A DNA stretch of 24,871 nt from Anaerolineales bacterium. GTDB lineage: Bacteria; Chloroflexota; Anaerolineae; Anaerolineales; DRMV01. Below, in pieces: positions 14,105-23,313 of the stretch (position 1 is its first letter; every line of letters starts with the position of its first letter). Where the stretch lies: positions 1 to 24,871 of the forward strand of contig JALSPT010000247.1 in NCBI GenBank assembly GCA_026985785.1, given 5' to 3'. The notes below the pieces were generated by a model. The model did no database searches and was not told where the DNA came from. It saw only the letters and a program-made list of their open reading frames with translations. A program made the translations under genes and the position numbers.

Positions 14105-15613
14105 TTATTCTACCCAGTTGAAAGTGCGCTCCACGGCCTTCAGCCAGCCTTTGTAGAGGCGGGCGCGGTCTTCGGCGCTCATCTTGGGTTCCCACGTGGC
14201 GTCGATCTGCCAGTTGGCGCGCAGGTCGTCCAGGTTGTCCCAGAAACCCACGGCCAGCCCGGCGGCGTAGGAAGCGCCCAGGGAAGTGGTCTCGGCCACC
14301 TTCGGGCGCACCACGGGCACGCCCAAGATGTCGGCCTGGAACTGCATCAGCAGTTCGTTGTACACCATGCCGCCATCCACTTTGAGCGCCTTGAGGTCGA
14401 CGCCCGAGTCCTTCTTCATCGCGTCGAGCACCTCGCGGGTCTGGTAGGCGGTGGCCTCCAAAGCGGCGCGGCAGATGTGGCCCTTCTTGATGTAGCGGGT
14501 CAGGCCGACGATCACGCCGCGGGCGTCGGAGCGCCAGTAAGGCGCGAACAGGCCAGAGAAAGCCGGCACGAAGTAGATGCCGCCGTTGTCTTCCACGCTG
14601 CGGGCGCAGGGTTCGATGTCGGCGGATTTCTCGAAGAATTCCAGGTTGTCGCGCAGCCATTGCACCAGCGCGCCGGTGATGGCGATGGAGCCTTCCAGCG
14701 CATAGTGCGCCGGTTGGTCGCCGAACTTGTAGGCCAACGTGGTCAGCAGGCCGCTCTTGCTGGGGATGGGTTCGGTGCCGGTGTTGAGCAGCATGAAGCA
14801 GCCGGTGCCGTAGGTGTTCTTGGCCTCGCCGACGTCGTAGCACGTCTGCCCCACGAGGGCGGCTTGCTGGTCGCCCAGGTCGCCCGCGACGGGAATTTCC
14901 ATCCCGAAGGGGCCGTCTTTGGCGGTCATGCCGTACACGGCACTGGAGGGTTTGATTTCCGGCAGCATCTGGCGGGGGATGCCCAGAATGCCGAGGATCT
15001 CATCGTCCCAATCGAGGGTCTTGAGGTCCATCAGCATGGTGCGGCTGGCGTTGGTGACGTCGGTGATGTGCACGCCGCCGTTGGGACCGCCGGTCAGCCA
15101 CCAGATTTCCCAGGTGTCGATGTTGCCGAAGAGGGCGTCGCCTTTCTCGGCGGCTTCGCGCACACCGGGGACGTTCTCCAAAATCCACTTGATCTTGGGG
15201 CCGGAGAAGTAAGTCGCCAGCGGCAGGCCCACCTTGGCGCGGAAACGATCTTGCCCGCCATCTTTGGCCAGGGCATCGCAGATGTCCTTCGTGCGGGTGT
15301 CCTGCCAGACGATGGCGTTGTAGAAAGGCTTGCCGGTCTTGCGGTCCCACACGATGGTGGTTTCACGCTGGTTGGTCACGCCGATGGCCGCGAGTTCCGA
15401 GGCGTCGATGCCGGCTTTTTCCAGCGCGCCCTTGATGACCTGCTGGGTGCGTTCCCAGATTTCCATCGGGTTGTGCTCAACCCAGCCGGGCTTGGGGTAA
15501 ATCTGCTCGTGCTCCAGTTGATGGATGCCCACCACTTGGCCGGAATGGTCGAAAATCATGAAGCGGGTACTGGTGGTACCCTGATCCACTGCACCAACGT
15601 ATTTCTTGGTCAT
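14105..15613 (-). CDS. glpK: Glycerol kinase
   Basis: A 502-aa FGGY-family kinase making sn-glycerol-3-phosphate from glycerol and ATP. It shows VGAVDQGTTSTRF (Asp10, phosphate loop), NQRETTIVWDRKTG and QDTRT (glycerol-binding region), GDQQAALVGQ with catalytic Asp248, YGTGCFMLLNTG, and KVDGGMVYNELLMQFQADIL. Full length. In Gram-positive kinases a His near residue 232 is phosphorylated by HPr; the aligned stretch here reads TAKDGPFGM without a His. A strong ribosome site (CAGGAGG) precedes the ATG. It lies 18 bp after dhaL. Confidence 0.97.
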   Translation of the reverse strand: MTKKYVGAVDQGTTSTRFMIFDHSGQVVGIHQLEHEQIYPKPGWVEHNPMEIWERTQQVIKGALEKAGIDASELAAIGVTNQRETTIVWDRKTGKPFYNAIVWQDTRTKDICDALAKDGGQDRFRAKVGLPLATYFSGPKIKWILENVPGVREAAEKGDALFGNIDTWEIWWLTGGPNGGVHITDVTNASRTMLMDLKTLDWDDEILGILGIPRQMLPEIKPSSAVYGMTAKDGPFGMEIPVAGDLGDQQAALVGQTCYDVGEAKNTYGTGCFMLLNTGTEPIPSKSGLLTTLAYKFGDQPAHYALEGSIAITGALVQWLRDNLEFFEKSADIEPCARSVEDNGGIYFVPAFSGLFAPYWRSDARGVIVGLTRYIKKGHICRAALEATAYQTREVLDAMKKDSGVDLKALKVDGGMVYNELLMQFQADILGVPVVRPKVAETTSLGASYAAGLAVGFWDNLDDLRANWQIDATWEPKMSAEDRARLYKGWLKAVERTFNWVE

Positions 15614-15631
15614 GGCAACCTCCTGAGTCGT

Positions 15632-16270
15632 TCAGGCGTCCGCGCCGTTCCAAACTTCGGCGGCGGACTTGAAGAGTAGGTAAGTGGAAGTGGCGCCTGG
15701 GTCCTGGTGGCCGGCGCTGCGCTCGCCAAGGTAACTGGCGCGCCCTTTGCGTGCGACCATGGGGATGGTGGCTTTCATGCCTTCTTCTGCAGCCGCGACG
15801 GCCTTCTCCAGGGCGGCGTGCAGGTCGTCGCCAGCCTCGAGGGCCTGGCGAAGGGCCTCCACCGCGGGGGTGAGGGCGTCCACCATGGTCTTCTCGCCGG
15901 GCTCGGCCTTGCCGCGCATCTTGACGCCGTCCAGGGCAGCCTGGAACATGGCCAGCACGTCAGATGCCTCGAGTTCCTCTTTGTTACCCACGGCCATGCC
16001 CATCCGCATGAAGAGCGTGCCGTACAGCGGGCCGCCTGCGCCGCCCACGGTAGACACCAACACCATACCCACTTTCTTGAGGATGGTGCCGATGTCCTTG
16101 TCGGCTACGGTGGGCAGTTGGGCCATCACCGCTTTGAAACCGCGATCCATGTTGATGCCGTGGTCGGCGTCGCCGATGGCCGCGTCCAGTTGGGTAAGAT
16201 ACTCTTTCTGGTCGGCGATGACGGCGGCGAAATGTTCGAGCCATTGGAGGACTTGTGCTTTGCTGATCAT
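15632..16270 (-). CDS. dhaL: Dihydroxyacetone kinase ADP-binding subunit DhaL
   Basis: A 212-aa subunit that holds ADP permanently and transfers phosphate from DhaM to dihydroxyacetone bound on DhaK. The magnesium/ADP motif LDAAIGDADHG shows Asp29, Asp34 and Asp36. The nucleotide-lid region STVGGAGGPLYGTLFMRMG and the C-terminal GRASYLGERSAGHQDPGATS are intact. Length is normal (about 210). It follows dhaK by 30 bp with GGAG upstream of the ATG. The presence of dhaM, HPr and EI genes points to the PTS-dependent, not the ATP-dependent, form. Confidence 0.96.
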   Translation of the reverse strand: MISKAQVLQWLEHFAAVIADQKEYLTQLDAAIGDADHGINMDRGFKAVMAQLPTVADKDIGTILKKVGMVLVSTVGGAGGPLYGTLFMRMGMAVGNKEELEASDVLAMFQAALDGVKMRGKAEPGEKTMVDALTPAVEALRQALEAGDDLHAALEKAVAAAEEGMKATIPMVARKGRASYLGERSAGHQDPGATSTYLLFKSAAEVWNGADA

Positions 16271-16300
16271 GCCTCATCTCCCACGGTGTGCGGTGTTGGC

Positions 16301-17302
16301 TTACATGCCCCAGCGGAGGGCAGCGGTCTTGACGGGCGCGTCCCAGAACTTGAGCATTTCATCGTCGGCGCGCAACAGGGTGATGGACGTCCCGGCCATC
16401 TCCAACGAAGTGATGTAATTGCCGATGAGGTTGCGCTCGATCTTGATGCCCTTCGCCTCGCAAATCTGCGCCAGGCGGCGGTAGACGATGTAGAGTTCGA
16501 TGAGGGGCGTGCCGCCCATGCCGTTGACCATGGCGATCACCCGGTCGCCGGACTTGAAGGGCAGATCATTGAGGATGGCTTCTGCCATCATGTCCACGAT
16601 TTCGTCGGCGGGTTTGATCTTCATGCGAGTGCGCCCCGGCTCGCCGTGGATGCCGATGCCGATTTCCATTTCGTCGTCGCCGATATCGAAGGTGGGTTTC
16701 CCGGCAACCGGAACGGTGCAGGAAGTCAATGCCATGCCCATGCTGCGGCCATTTTCGTTGACGCGCTTGGCGATTTCGGCCACTTTTTCCAACGGCAGGC
16801 CGGCTTCGGCAGCCGCACCGGCGATTTTCTCGACGAACACCGTCACGCCCACGCCGCGCCGCCCCTGGGTGTAGAGGCTGTCTTCCACCGCGACGTCGTC
16901 GTTGGTGATCACCGTGGCAACCTCGATGCCTTCGGCCTGCGCCAGTTCGGCGGCCATTTCGAAGTTCATCACGTCGCCGCTGTAGTTCTTCACGATGTGG
17001 AGCACGCCCGCCCCACCGCTCACCGCTTTGGTGGCCTCGTAAATCTGGTCGGGGGTGGGGGAAGTGAAGACCTCGCCAGGGCACGCTGCATCCAGCATCC
17101 CCACGCCGACATAGCCGCCGTGCAGTGGTTCGTGGCCGCTACCACCGCCGGAAACCAGCGCGACTTTGCCCTTCACAGGCGCATCGGCGCGCACAATGTA
17201 GTGTGGGCTGATATGGACTTTAACCAGATCGGGATGGGCTAAAGCAATGCCCTCCAGTTCTTCTTTGACGACATCTTCGGGTTTGTTGATCAACTTCTTC
17301 AT
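16301..17302 (-). CDS. dhaK: Dihydroxyacetone kinase substrate-binding subunit DhaK
   Basis: A 333-aa subunit that binds dihydroxyacetone covalently through a histidine, here His219 in GIGIHGEPG, with the second active-site His57 in VSGGGSGHEPLHGGYVG. Other family blocks: GVLHIVKNYSGDVMNFEMA, NDDVAVED, RRGVGVTVFVEKIAGAAAE, and MVNGMGGTPLIELYIVYR. Full length. A GGAGAG ribosome site lies upstream. It follows glpF with an 87-bp spacer containing a perfect 10-bp hairpin. No glycerol dehydrogenase gene is in the window, so dihydroxyacetone must come from outside or from a distant gene. Confidence 0.97.
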   Translation of the reverse strand: MKKLINKPEDVVKEELEGIALAHPDLVKVHISPHYIVRADAPVKGKVALVSGGGSGHEPLHGGYVGVGMLDAACPGEVFTSPTPDQIYEATKAVSGGAGVLHIVKNYSGDVMNFEMAAELAQAEGIEVATVITNDDVAVEDSLYTQGRRGVGVTVFVEKIAGAAAEAGLPLEKVAEIAKRVNENGRSMGMALTSCTVPVAGKPTFDIGDDEMEIGIGIHGEPGRTRMKIKPADEIVDMMAEAILNDLPFKSGDRVIAMVNGMGGTPLIELYIVYRRLAQICEAKGIKIERNLIGNYITSLEMAGTSITLLRADDEMLKFWDAPVKTAALRWGM

Positions 17303-17341
17303 CGCTTTCTCTCCTTACAGCAGGGAAACAAATGGGGAAGG

Positions 17342-17375
17342 AAGGCCCTCGGCGCTCGGAGGCGGCGAGGGCCTT
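17342..17375 (-). terminator. Hairpin between glpF and dhaK (attenuator or RNA-stability element)
   Basis: AAGGCCCTCG at 17342-17351 pairs perfectly with CGAGGGCCTT at 17366-17375 (10 bp, 14-base loop). On the minus strand the stem is followed by a pyrimidine-rich stretch (CCTTCCCCATTTGTTT), not a clean T-run. It may partly terminate after glpF or shield the glpF message. Confidence 0.5.
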
Positions 17376-17389
17376 GTTATGATGATACC

Positions 17390-18184
17390 TCATTCCGAAG
17401 GCAGATAGGGCGTGATGAACCAATCGTAGGTGTAAGCGCCCAACACACCGCCTACGAACGGCCCTATGATTGGCGCCACAAGCCAGTACCAGCCGTCGAA
17501 GAGCCCCTTCGTGCCGACCAGCACGCCAAAGAGCCGCGGGCCGAAGTCGCGCGCCGGGTTGATGGCGTAACCGCTCGGGCCACCAAGCGACAAGCCGATG
17601 GCCATCACCACGAAGCCAACCAGCAGCGGCCACAGGTTGGCGCCAACAGGGATGTTGCGGGTGTCGAGCACCGCGTAGATACCCCAGATCAGCATCGCCG
17701 TGCCGATGATCTCGGCCACCGTGGCGTTGAGCAGGGAGTAGTGACCTACGGCGGCTGCGCCCTGGGCGCTGCCCCAAAAGGCTTTCCCGAACACCGAACC
17801 CCAGCCCGTGCACCAGACATTGGGCATGCCTGCGGCTTTCAGGCCGTCCATATAAACCAGATACACGCCCAGCGCGCCCAGGAAGGCACCAATGACCTGC
17901 GCGATCCAGTAGGGAATCACCTTGGACCACGGGAAGTCGCGCTTGACCGCCGCGGCCAGCGTCACGGCGGGGTTGATGTGGGCGCCGCTGATGCCACCGG
18001 CCACATAAACGGCAACGGCTACGGCGAAACCCCATCCCAAGATGATGGTGTTCCAATCGTAGCCGGGCGAGGCCAGGCGGGGTGCCAGCCCTACGTTGGC
18101 CACCACGCCATCACCGAACAGGATCAAGACGAACGTGCCGACGAGCTCGGCAACAAATTCTCCCCAAAGGCCTTTGCTTTTCAT
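17390..18184 (-). CDS. glpF: Glycerol facilitator (aquaglyceroporin)
   Basis: A 264-aa MIP-family channel with six membrane helices and two half-helices. The two NPA boxes are GAHINPAVTLA (Asn71) and GYAINPARDFGPR (Asn209). Asp213 after Arg212 marks the glycerol-conducting GlpF type rather than a water-only channel. The selectivity-filter Trp is Trp51; the second aromatic (Phe200 in E. coli) appears as Tyr206. It lets glycerol, and possibly dihydroxyacetone, cross the membrane. It is the first gene of the operon, with GGAG upstream and the promoter about 140 bp away. Confidence 0.96.
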   Translation of the reverse strand: MKSKGLWGEFVAELVGTFVLILFGDGVVANVGLAPRLASPGYDWNTIILGWGFAVAVAVYVAGGISGAHINPAVTLAAAVKRDFPWSKVIPYWIAQVIGAFLGALGVYLVYMDGLKAAGMPNVWCTGWGSVFGKAFWGSAQGAAAVGHYSLLNATVAEIIGTAMLIWGIYAVLDTRNIPVGANLWPLLVGFVVMAIGLSLGGPSGYAINPARDFGPRLFGVLVGTKGLFDGWYWLVAPIIGPFVGGVLGAYTYDWFITPYLPSE

Positions 18185-18292
18185 CTTACGCTCCTTATTG
18201 GATGGAATAAGACGATCAACGGGTCAGGATAAGAGGATTGCGTGACGGACTTGAACGGCTTTTGGCTCCGGTACACCTCCTGCAGGAATGGG

Positions 18293-18308
18293 GAATGTCT
18301 GAACATTC
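18293..18308. promoter_or_regulatory. Candidate operator palindrome downstream of the glp promoter
   Basis: GAATGT, four bases, ACATTC: a perfect 6-bp inverted repeat lying about 18 bases downstream of the -10 box, roughly at +11 to +26. Its position would suit a repressor, and the operon encodes a SorC-family regulator. The link is inference. Confidence 0.45.
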
Positions 18309-18325
18309 GTGCGTTGCCTGCACAC

Positions 18326-18354
18326 ATGTTAGCAAAAGCGCGGGCGTTTGTCAA
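18326..18354 (-). promoter_or_regulatory. Promoter of the glycerol/dihydroxyacetone operon
   Basis: On the minus strand, TTGACA (18354-18349), a 17-bp spacer, then TAACAT (18331-18326). The -35 is perfect and the -10 matches four of six bases. This predicts a leader of about 135 bases before glpF. The leader also contains an AGGAGGT sequence near 18275-18282 with no start codon at a usable distance. Confidence 0.65.
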
Positions 18355-18394
18355 CAGGGTTTACCCATCAATTTTGAAATTCGGGAAAACTCGC

Positions 18395-18428
18395 AAAAAA
18401 AATCGCCCGACCGAGAAAACGGTCGGGC
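18395..18428 (-). terminator. Rho-independent terminator of clpB
   Basis: GCCCGACCG (18405-18413) pairs with CGGTCGGGC (18420-18428), a 9-bp GC-rich stem with a six-base loop. On the minus strand it is followed closely by eight T (18402-18395). It lies about 30 bp after the clpB stop. Confidence 0.93.
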
Positions 18429-18459
18429 GTTGTTGAGGAAGAAACTGTCTTGGAGGGCC

Positions 18460-21048
<2,589 letters not shown>

Positions 21049-21073
21049 GGTTCGTTCTCCTCCGATAAGGTTT

Positions 21074-21100
21074 GCTGTGGAAGAGATTCTCCCCCACAGC
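21074..21100 (-). promoter_or_regulatory. Hairpin in the clpB leader
   Basis: GCTGTGG (21074-21080) pairs with CCACAGC (21094-21100), 7 bp with a 13-base loop, starting 25 bases upstream of the clpB ATG and outside the ribosome site. It could influence message stability. A temperature-sensing role is not supported by the sequence. Confidence 0.3.
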
Positions 21101-21111
21101 GCGCCGTAAGG

Positions 21112-21135
21112 CACTTTTACTGTAACCCGAAAGTG
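21112..21135. promoter_or_regulatory. Inverted repeat upstream of clpB
   Basis: CACTTT (21112-21117) and AAAGTG (21130-21135) are separated by 12 bases, about 65-90 bases upstream of clpB, where a promoter or operator would be expected. I could not define clear -35 and -10 boxes here. It does not match the CIRCE consensus. Confidence 0.25.
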
Positions 21136-21191
21136 TTAGAAGGATGTAAGAGGAATATCGGCGTTGCGTTAGAGCGAGAGTGGGGGGAGAT

Positions 21192-21231
21192 GGTTACTTG
21201 GTTACTTGGTTACTTGGTTGCGTGGTTGCGT
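21192..21231 (+). repeat. Octamer tandem repeat (GGTTACTT x3, GGTTGCGT x2)
   Basis: Five in-phase 8-base units: GGTTACTT three times, then GGTTGCGT twice. Related octamers stand at the left edge of both hairpin-repeat copies at 6661 and 6820. It lies in the 456-bp gene-free stretch 21049-21504. Confidence 0.85.
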
Positions 21232-21434
21232 CGTCTAAATCCACCGATGACGCCGATTTTCACAGATGTTTTTGGTGTGCGGCGAGTTGTCACCGCTTTG
21301 GAAAGCGGCAGCCGGGTGCCGGACGCCAAAGATGACGCCGATTCACTGATGGTTTTTTCGGTGTCCCTCGGTGTCAATCGGTGGATGGGTAGGGGCAAAC
21401 GGCGGTTCGCCCTGGGCGCAGCGCCCTGCGCCCC
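21232..21434 (+). repeat. Three-hairpin intergenic repeat, copy 3 (interrupted)
   Basis: It starts CGTCTAAATCCACCGATG as copies 1 and 2 do. It is then interrupted by about 90 unrelated bases (roughly 21255-21340, with its own hairpin CCGCTT/AAGCGG), and resumes as GATGGTTTTTTCGGTGTCCC, TCGGTGTCAATCGGTGG, GGGGCAAACGGCGGTTCGCC and GGGCGCAG-CGCC-CTGCGCCC (21414-21433). The last stem keeps its pairing while its loop differs from the other copies. Confidence 0.7.
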
Positions 21435-21440
21435 AAAGAA

Positions 21441-21475
21441 CGCAGATAACCACAGATTGCGCAGATGGCGCAGAT
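21441..21475 (+). repeat. CGCAGAT-type short repeats, left of the MBL gene
   Basis: Four copies of C(G/A)CAGAT at 21441, 21451, 21460 and 21469, spaced nine to ten bases apart. Two reverse-complement copies lie on the other side of the next gene (22241-22256). Confidence 0.7.
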
Positions 21476-21504
21476 TTTCTTGGCGGCCTTGGCATCTCCC
21501 CCAC

Positions 21505-22149
21505 TCACCCGCCCACGAACGGGTTGTGGCGCTTTTCTTCCCCCACGGTGGTCGCCGGGCCGTGGCCGGGCAGAATGCGGGTGTCGTCGGGCAGGGTGAA
21601 CACCTGCGTGCGGATGCTTTCCACCAGCGCCTCCCAATCACCGCCGGGCAAATCGGTGCGCCCCACGCTGCGGTAGAAAATCAGATCACCGCCGAAGAGC
21701 ACGCCGGCTGCGGGGCAGTAGAAGGCCACATGGCCGGGCGTGTGGCCGGGGGTGTGGCGCACCTCACACGCCACGCTGCCGACATCCAGCCAGTCGCCGT
21801 GGTAGAAGCCGATGTCGGGCGCGGGGCCGGGGTCTTCGATGGCGATGCCGAAAGCATCTGCCCCGCCCTTGGCCTTCCACAGCCAGCAGTCCTCGGGGTG
21901 CAGCCCCACGGGCGGCATGGGCTGCACCGCCCGCAGCAAAGCCGCCACCCCGCCGAGGTGGTCGAAGTGCGCGTGGGTCAGCCAGATGGCGGTCAGCCGC
22001 CAGCCGCGCCGGGCCACCAGGCGCGCGATGCGCTCGCCCTCGGCGCCGGGGTCGATGACCACGGCATCGCCCGCGGCTTCGTCAGCCAGGATATAGGCGT
22101 TGGTTTCCAGGGGGCCAACGGTGAGGGGGAGGATGGTCACGGCAGGCAT
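21505..22149 (-). CDS. MBL-fold metallo-hydrolase (glyoxalase II-like)
   Basis: A 214-aa metallo-beta-lactamase-fold enzyme close to the short GloB/YcbL group. Metal ligands: THAHFDH (His59, His61, Asp63, His64), the His in HTPGHTPGHVAFY, Asp in LFGGDLIF, and the C-terminal His in LPGHGPATT. The N-terminal LPLTVGPLETNAYILAD and VVIDPGAEGERI are typical. It probably hydrolyses a thioester such as S-lactoylglutathione or a similar thiol adduct, but the substrate of this group is not fixed by sequence. The ribosome site is poor. It is flanked on both sides by repeats and reads in the same direction as its neighbours. Confidence 0.88.
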   Translation of the reverse strand: MPAVTILPLTVGPLETNAYILADEAAGDAVVIDPGAEGERIARLVARRGWRLTAIWLTHAHFDHLGGVAALLRAVQPMPPVGLHPEDCWLWKAKGGADAFGIAIEDPGPAPDIGFYHGDWLDVGSVACEVRHTPGHTPGHVAFYCPAAGVLFGGDLIFYRSVGRTDLPGGDWEALVESIRTQVFTLPDDTRILPGHGPATTVGEEKRHNPFVGG

Positions 22150-22176
22150 TGTCAGGCTACCGACAGGGCAAGGGAT

Positions 22177-22216
22177 CGTTGCCTCGTTGCGTCGTTACTT
22201 CGTTACTTCGTCGCGT
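22177..22216 (+). repeat. Octamer tandem repeat (CGTTGCCT/CGTTGCGT/CGTTACTT)
   Basis: Five in-phase 8-base units: CGTTGCCT, CGTTGCGT, CGTTACTT, CGTTACTT, CGTCGCGT. They are of the same type as at 21192-21231, upstream of the MBL gene start on its coding strand. Confidence 0.85.
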
Positions 22217-22240
22217 GGTCATGCAGTGTTTTCCTGCGGA

Positions 22241-22256
22241 ATCTGCGCAATCTGCG
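22241..22256 (-). repeat. CGCAGAT-type short repeats, right of the MBL gene (inverted)
   Basis: On the minus strand, CGCAGAT-TG-CGCAGAT, matching the two central units of the array at 21451-21466 but in the opposite orientation. It lies ten bases from the stop of the FAH-family gene. Confidence 0.65.
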
Positions 22257-22265
22257 GTTTAGCCG

Positions 22266-23309
22266 TTAGCCGGGCTGGCCGATGAGGTTGGTGAGGGCGC
22301 CGACGCGCTCGATTTCCAGGGTGATGCGGTCGCCCGGCGAGAGCCAGTGATCGGTTTCCATGCCGCTGCACCCCGGGATGGTGCCGGTGGCCATCACCTC
22401 GCCCGGCAGCACCTTCTCGCCCAGGGAAGCATAGGCCACCATCTCGCCGAGGCTGTAGCGCGCCCCGCCGGTGTTGCCTTCGCCCCAGGTTTCGCCATTC
22501 ACGACGACTTTCACCGCCAGGTCGGCCACGTGCGGCAGCACCTCGTCGGCGGTCACCACCACCGCGCTCATCCCGTTGGCGAAGTTCTTGGCCTTGACCG
22601 GCCCAAAGCCGCTGGTCATTTCGGGGTATTGCACATCGCGGGCGCTGAAATCGTTGATGACCACGAAGCCGCCAATGGCCTCCAGCGCCTCTTGGGGCGT
22701 GGCGTTGTAGAGGGGTTGGGCGATCACCACGCCGAGTTCCAGTTCGTAATCCAGAGCGCGGGTGTAGCCCGGCCAGGGGATGGTGTCGCCCTCGGTGTAG
22801 AAGTTGATGTGGCTGCCCATGTAGTAAATGGGTTTCCGATACCAGAGCGGCTTGGGACGCAATTTGGGATGCGGCCTGCCGGTCAGTTTTTCGTACAGGG
22901 CGAGGGGCTTCCACATTTTGGGCATGAAGCGCCGCACCAGCCCTTTGCCCGCGGCGATGACGTGGGCCTCGTAGAGCATGAAATCGCGGAAGGAAAGCGG
23001 GCGGAAGGGCAAGATGGGGGTAGGGTCATAGTCCTCGTCGAAGGTCAAGCCCTCCTCGGCAACCTTTTCCAGCAAGCGCGCCGCTTCGGCGCGGGCGGCT
23101 TCGCCGGCCTGAAGGAAGGCAAGCACATCGGTTGCCGTGCGCTGCAGAGTAGGGAAATCGTACACAGCCTGGTTGGCAGGGAATTCGGCATCCTGCAAGC
23201 GATAGAGCGCTGCCAGCAAAGGCACCCATTTCCCTGCGTGCTCGACGGCGACCGAGTGGGCGATCTTCAATTCGCCGAAACCGGTGAGACGAACCAAACG
23301 CAGTTTCAT
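22266..23309 (-). CDS. Fumarylacetoacetate hydrolase (FAH) family enzyme
   Basis: A 347-aa protein with the FAH fold in its C-terminal two thirds: WYRKPIYYMGSHINFYTEGD, DYELELGVVIAQPL (metal-binding Glu pair), GGFVVINDFSARDVQ, KNFANGM, and VMATGTIPGCSGME. The N-terminal 100 residues form the small extra domain seen in longer members. Family enzymes cleave or hydrate beta-diketo acids or 2-oxo acids with Mg or Mn; the substrate is unknown here. The start lies four bases after the stop of the cyclase-family gene, with GGAG overlapping that stop. The pairing suggests a small catabolic route. Confidence 0.9.
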   Translation of the reverse strand: MKLRLVRLTGFGELKIAHSVAVEHAGKWVPLLAALYRLQDAEFPANQAVYDFPTLQRTATDVLAFLQAGEAARAEAARLLEKVAEEGLTFDEDYDPTPILPFRPLSFRDFMLYEAHVIAAGKGLVRRFMPKMWKPLALYEKLTGRPHPKLRPKPLWYRKPIYYMGSHINFYTEGDTIPWPGYTRALDYELELGVVIAQPLYNATPQEALEAIGGFVVINDFSARDVQYPEMTSGFGPVKAKNFANGMSAVVVTADEVLPHVADLAVKVVVNGETWGEGNTGGARYSLGEMVAYASLGEKVLPGEVMATGTIPGCSGMETDHWLSPGDRITLEIERVGALTNLIGQPG

Positions 23310-23313
23310 GGCA

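Noticed and set aside
18240..18300. A small peptide gene or riboswitch in the glpF leader, suggested by AGGAGGT
   Set aside because: No start codon lies at a usable distance after AGGAGGT, and I could not match the leader to a known riboswitch fold.
21112..21135. A CIRCE (HrcA) operator before clpB
   Set aside because: The arms CACTTT/AAAGTG do not match the CIRCE arms, and the spacer is 12 rather than 9.
21441..21475. A CRISPR-like array of CGCAGAT units
   Set aside because: The units are 7 bases with 2-3 base gaps and degenerate, which is far too short for CRISPR.
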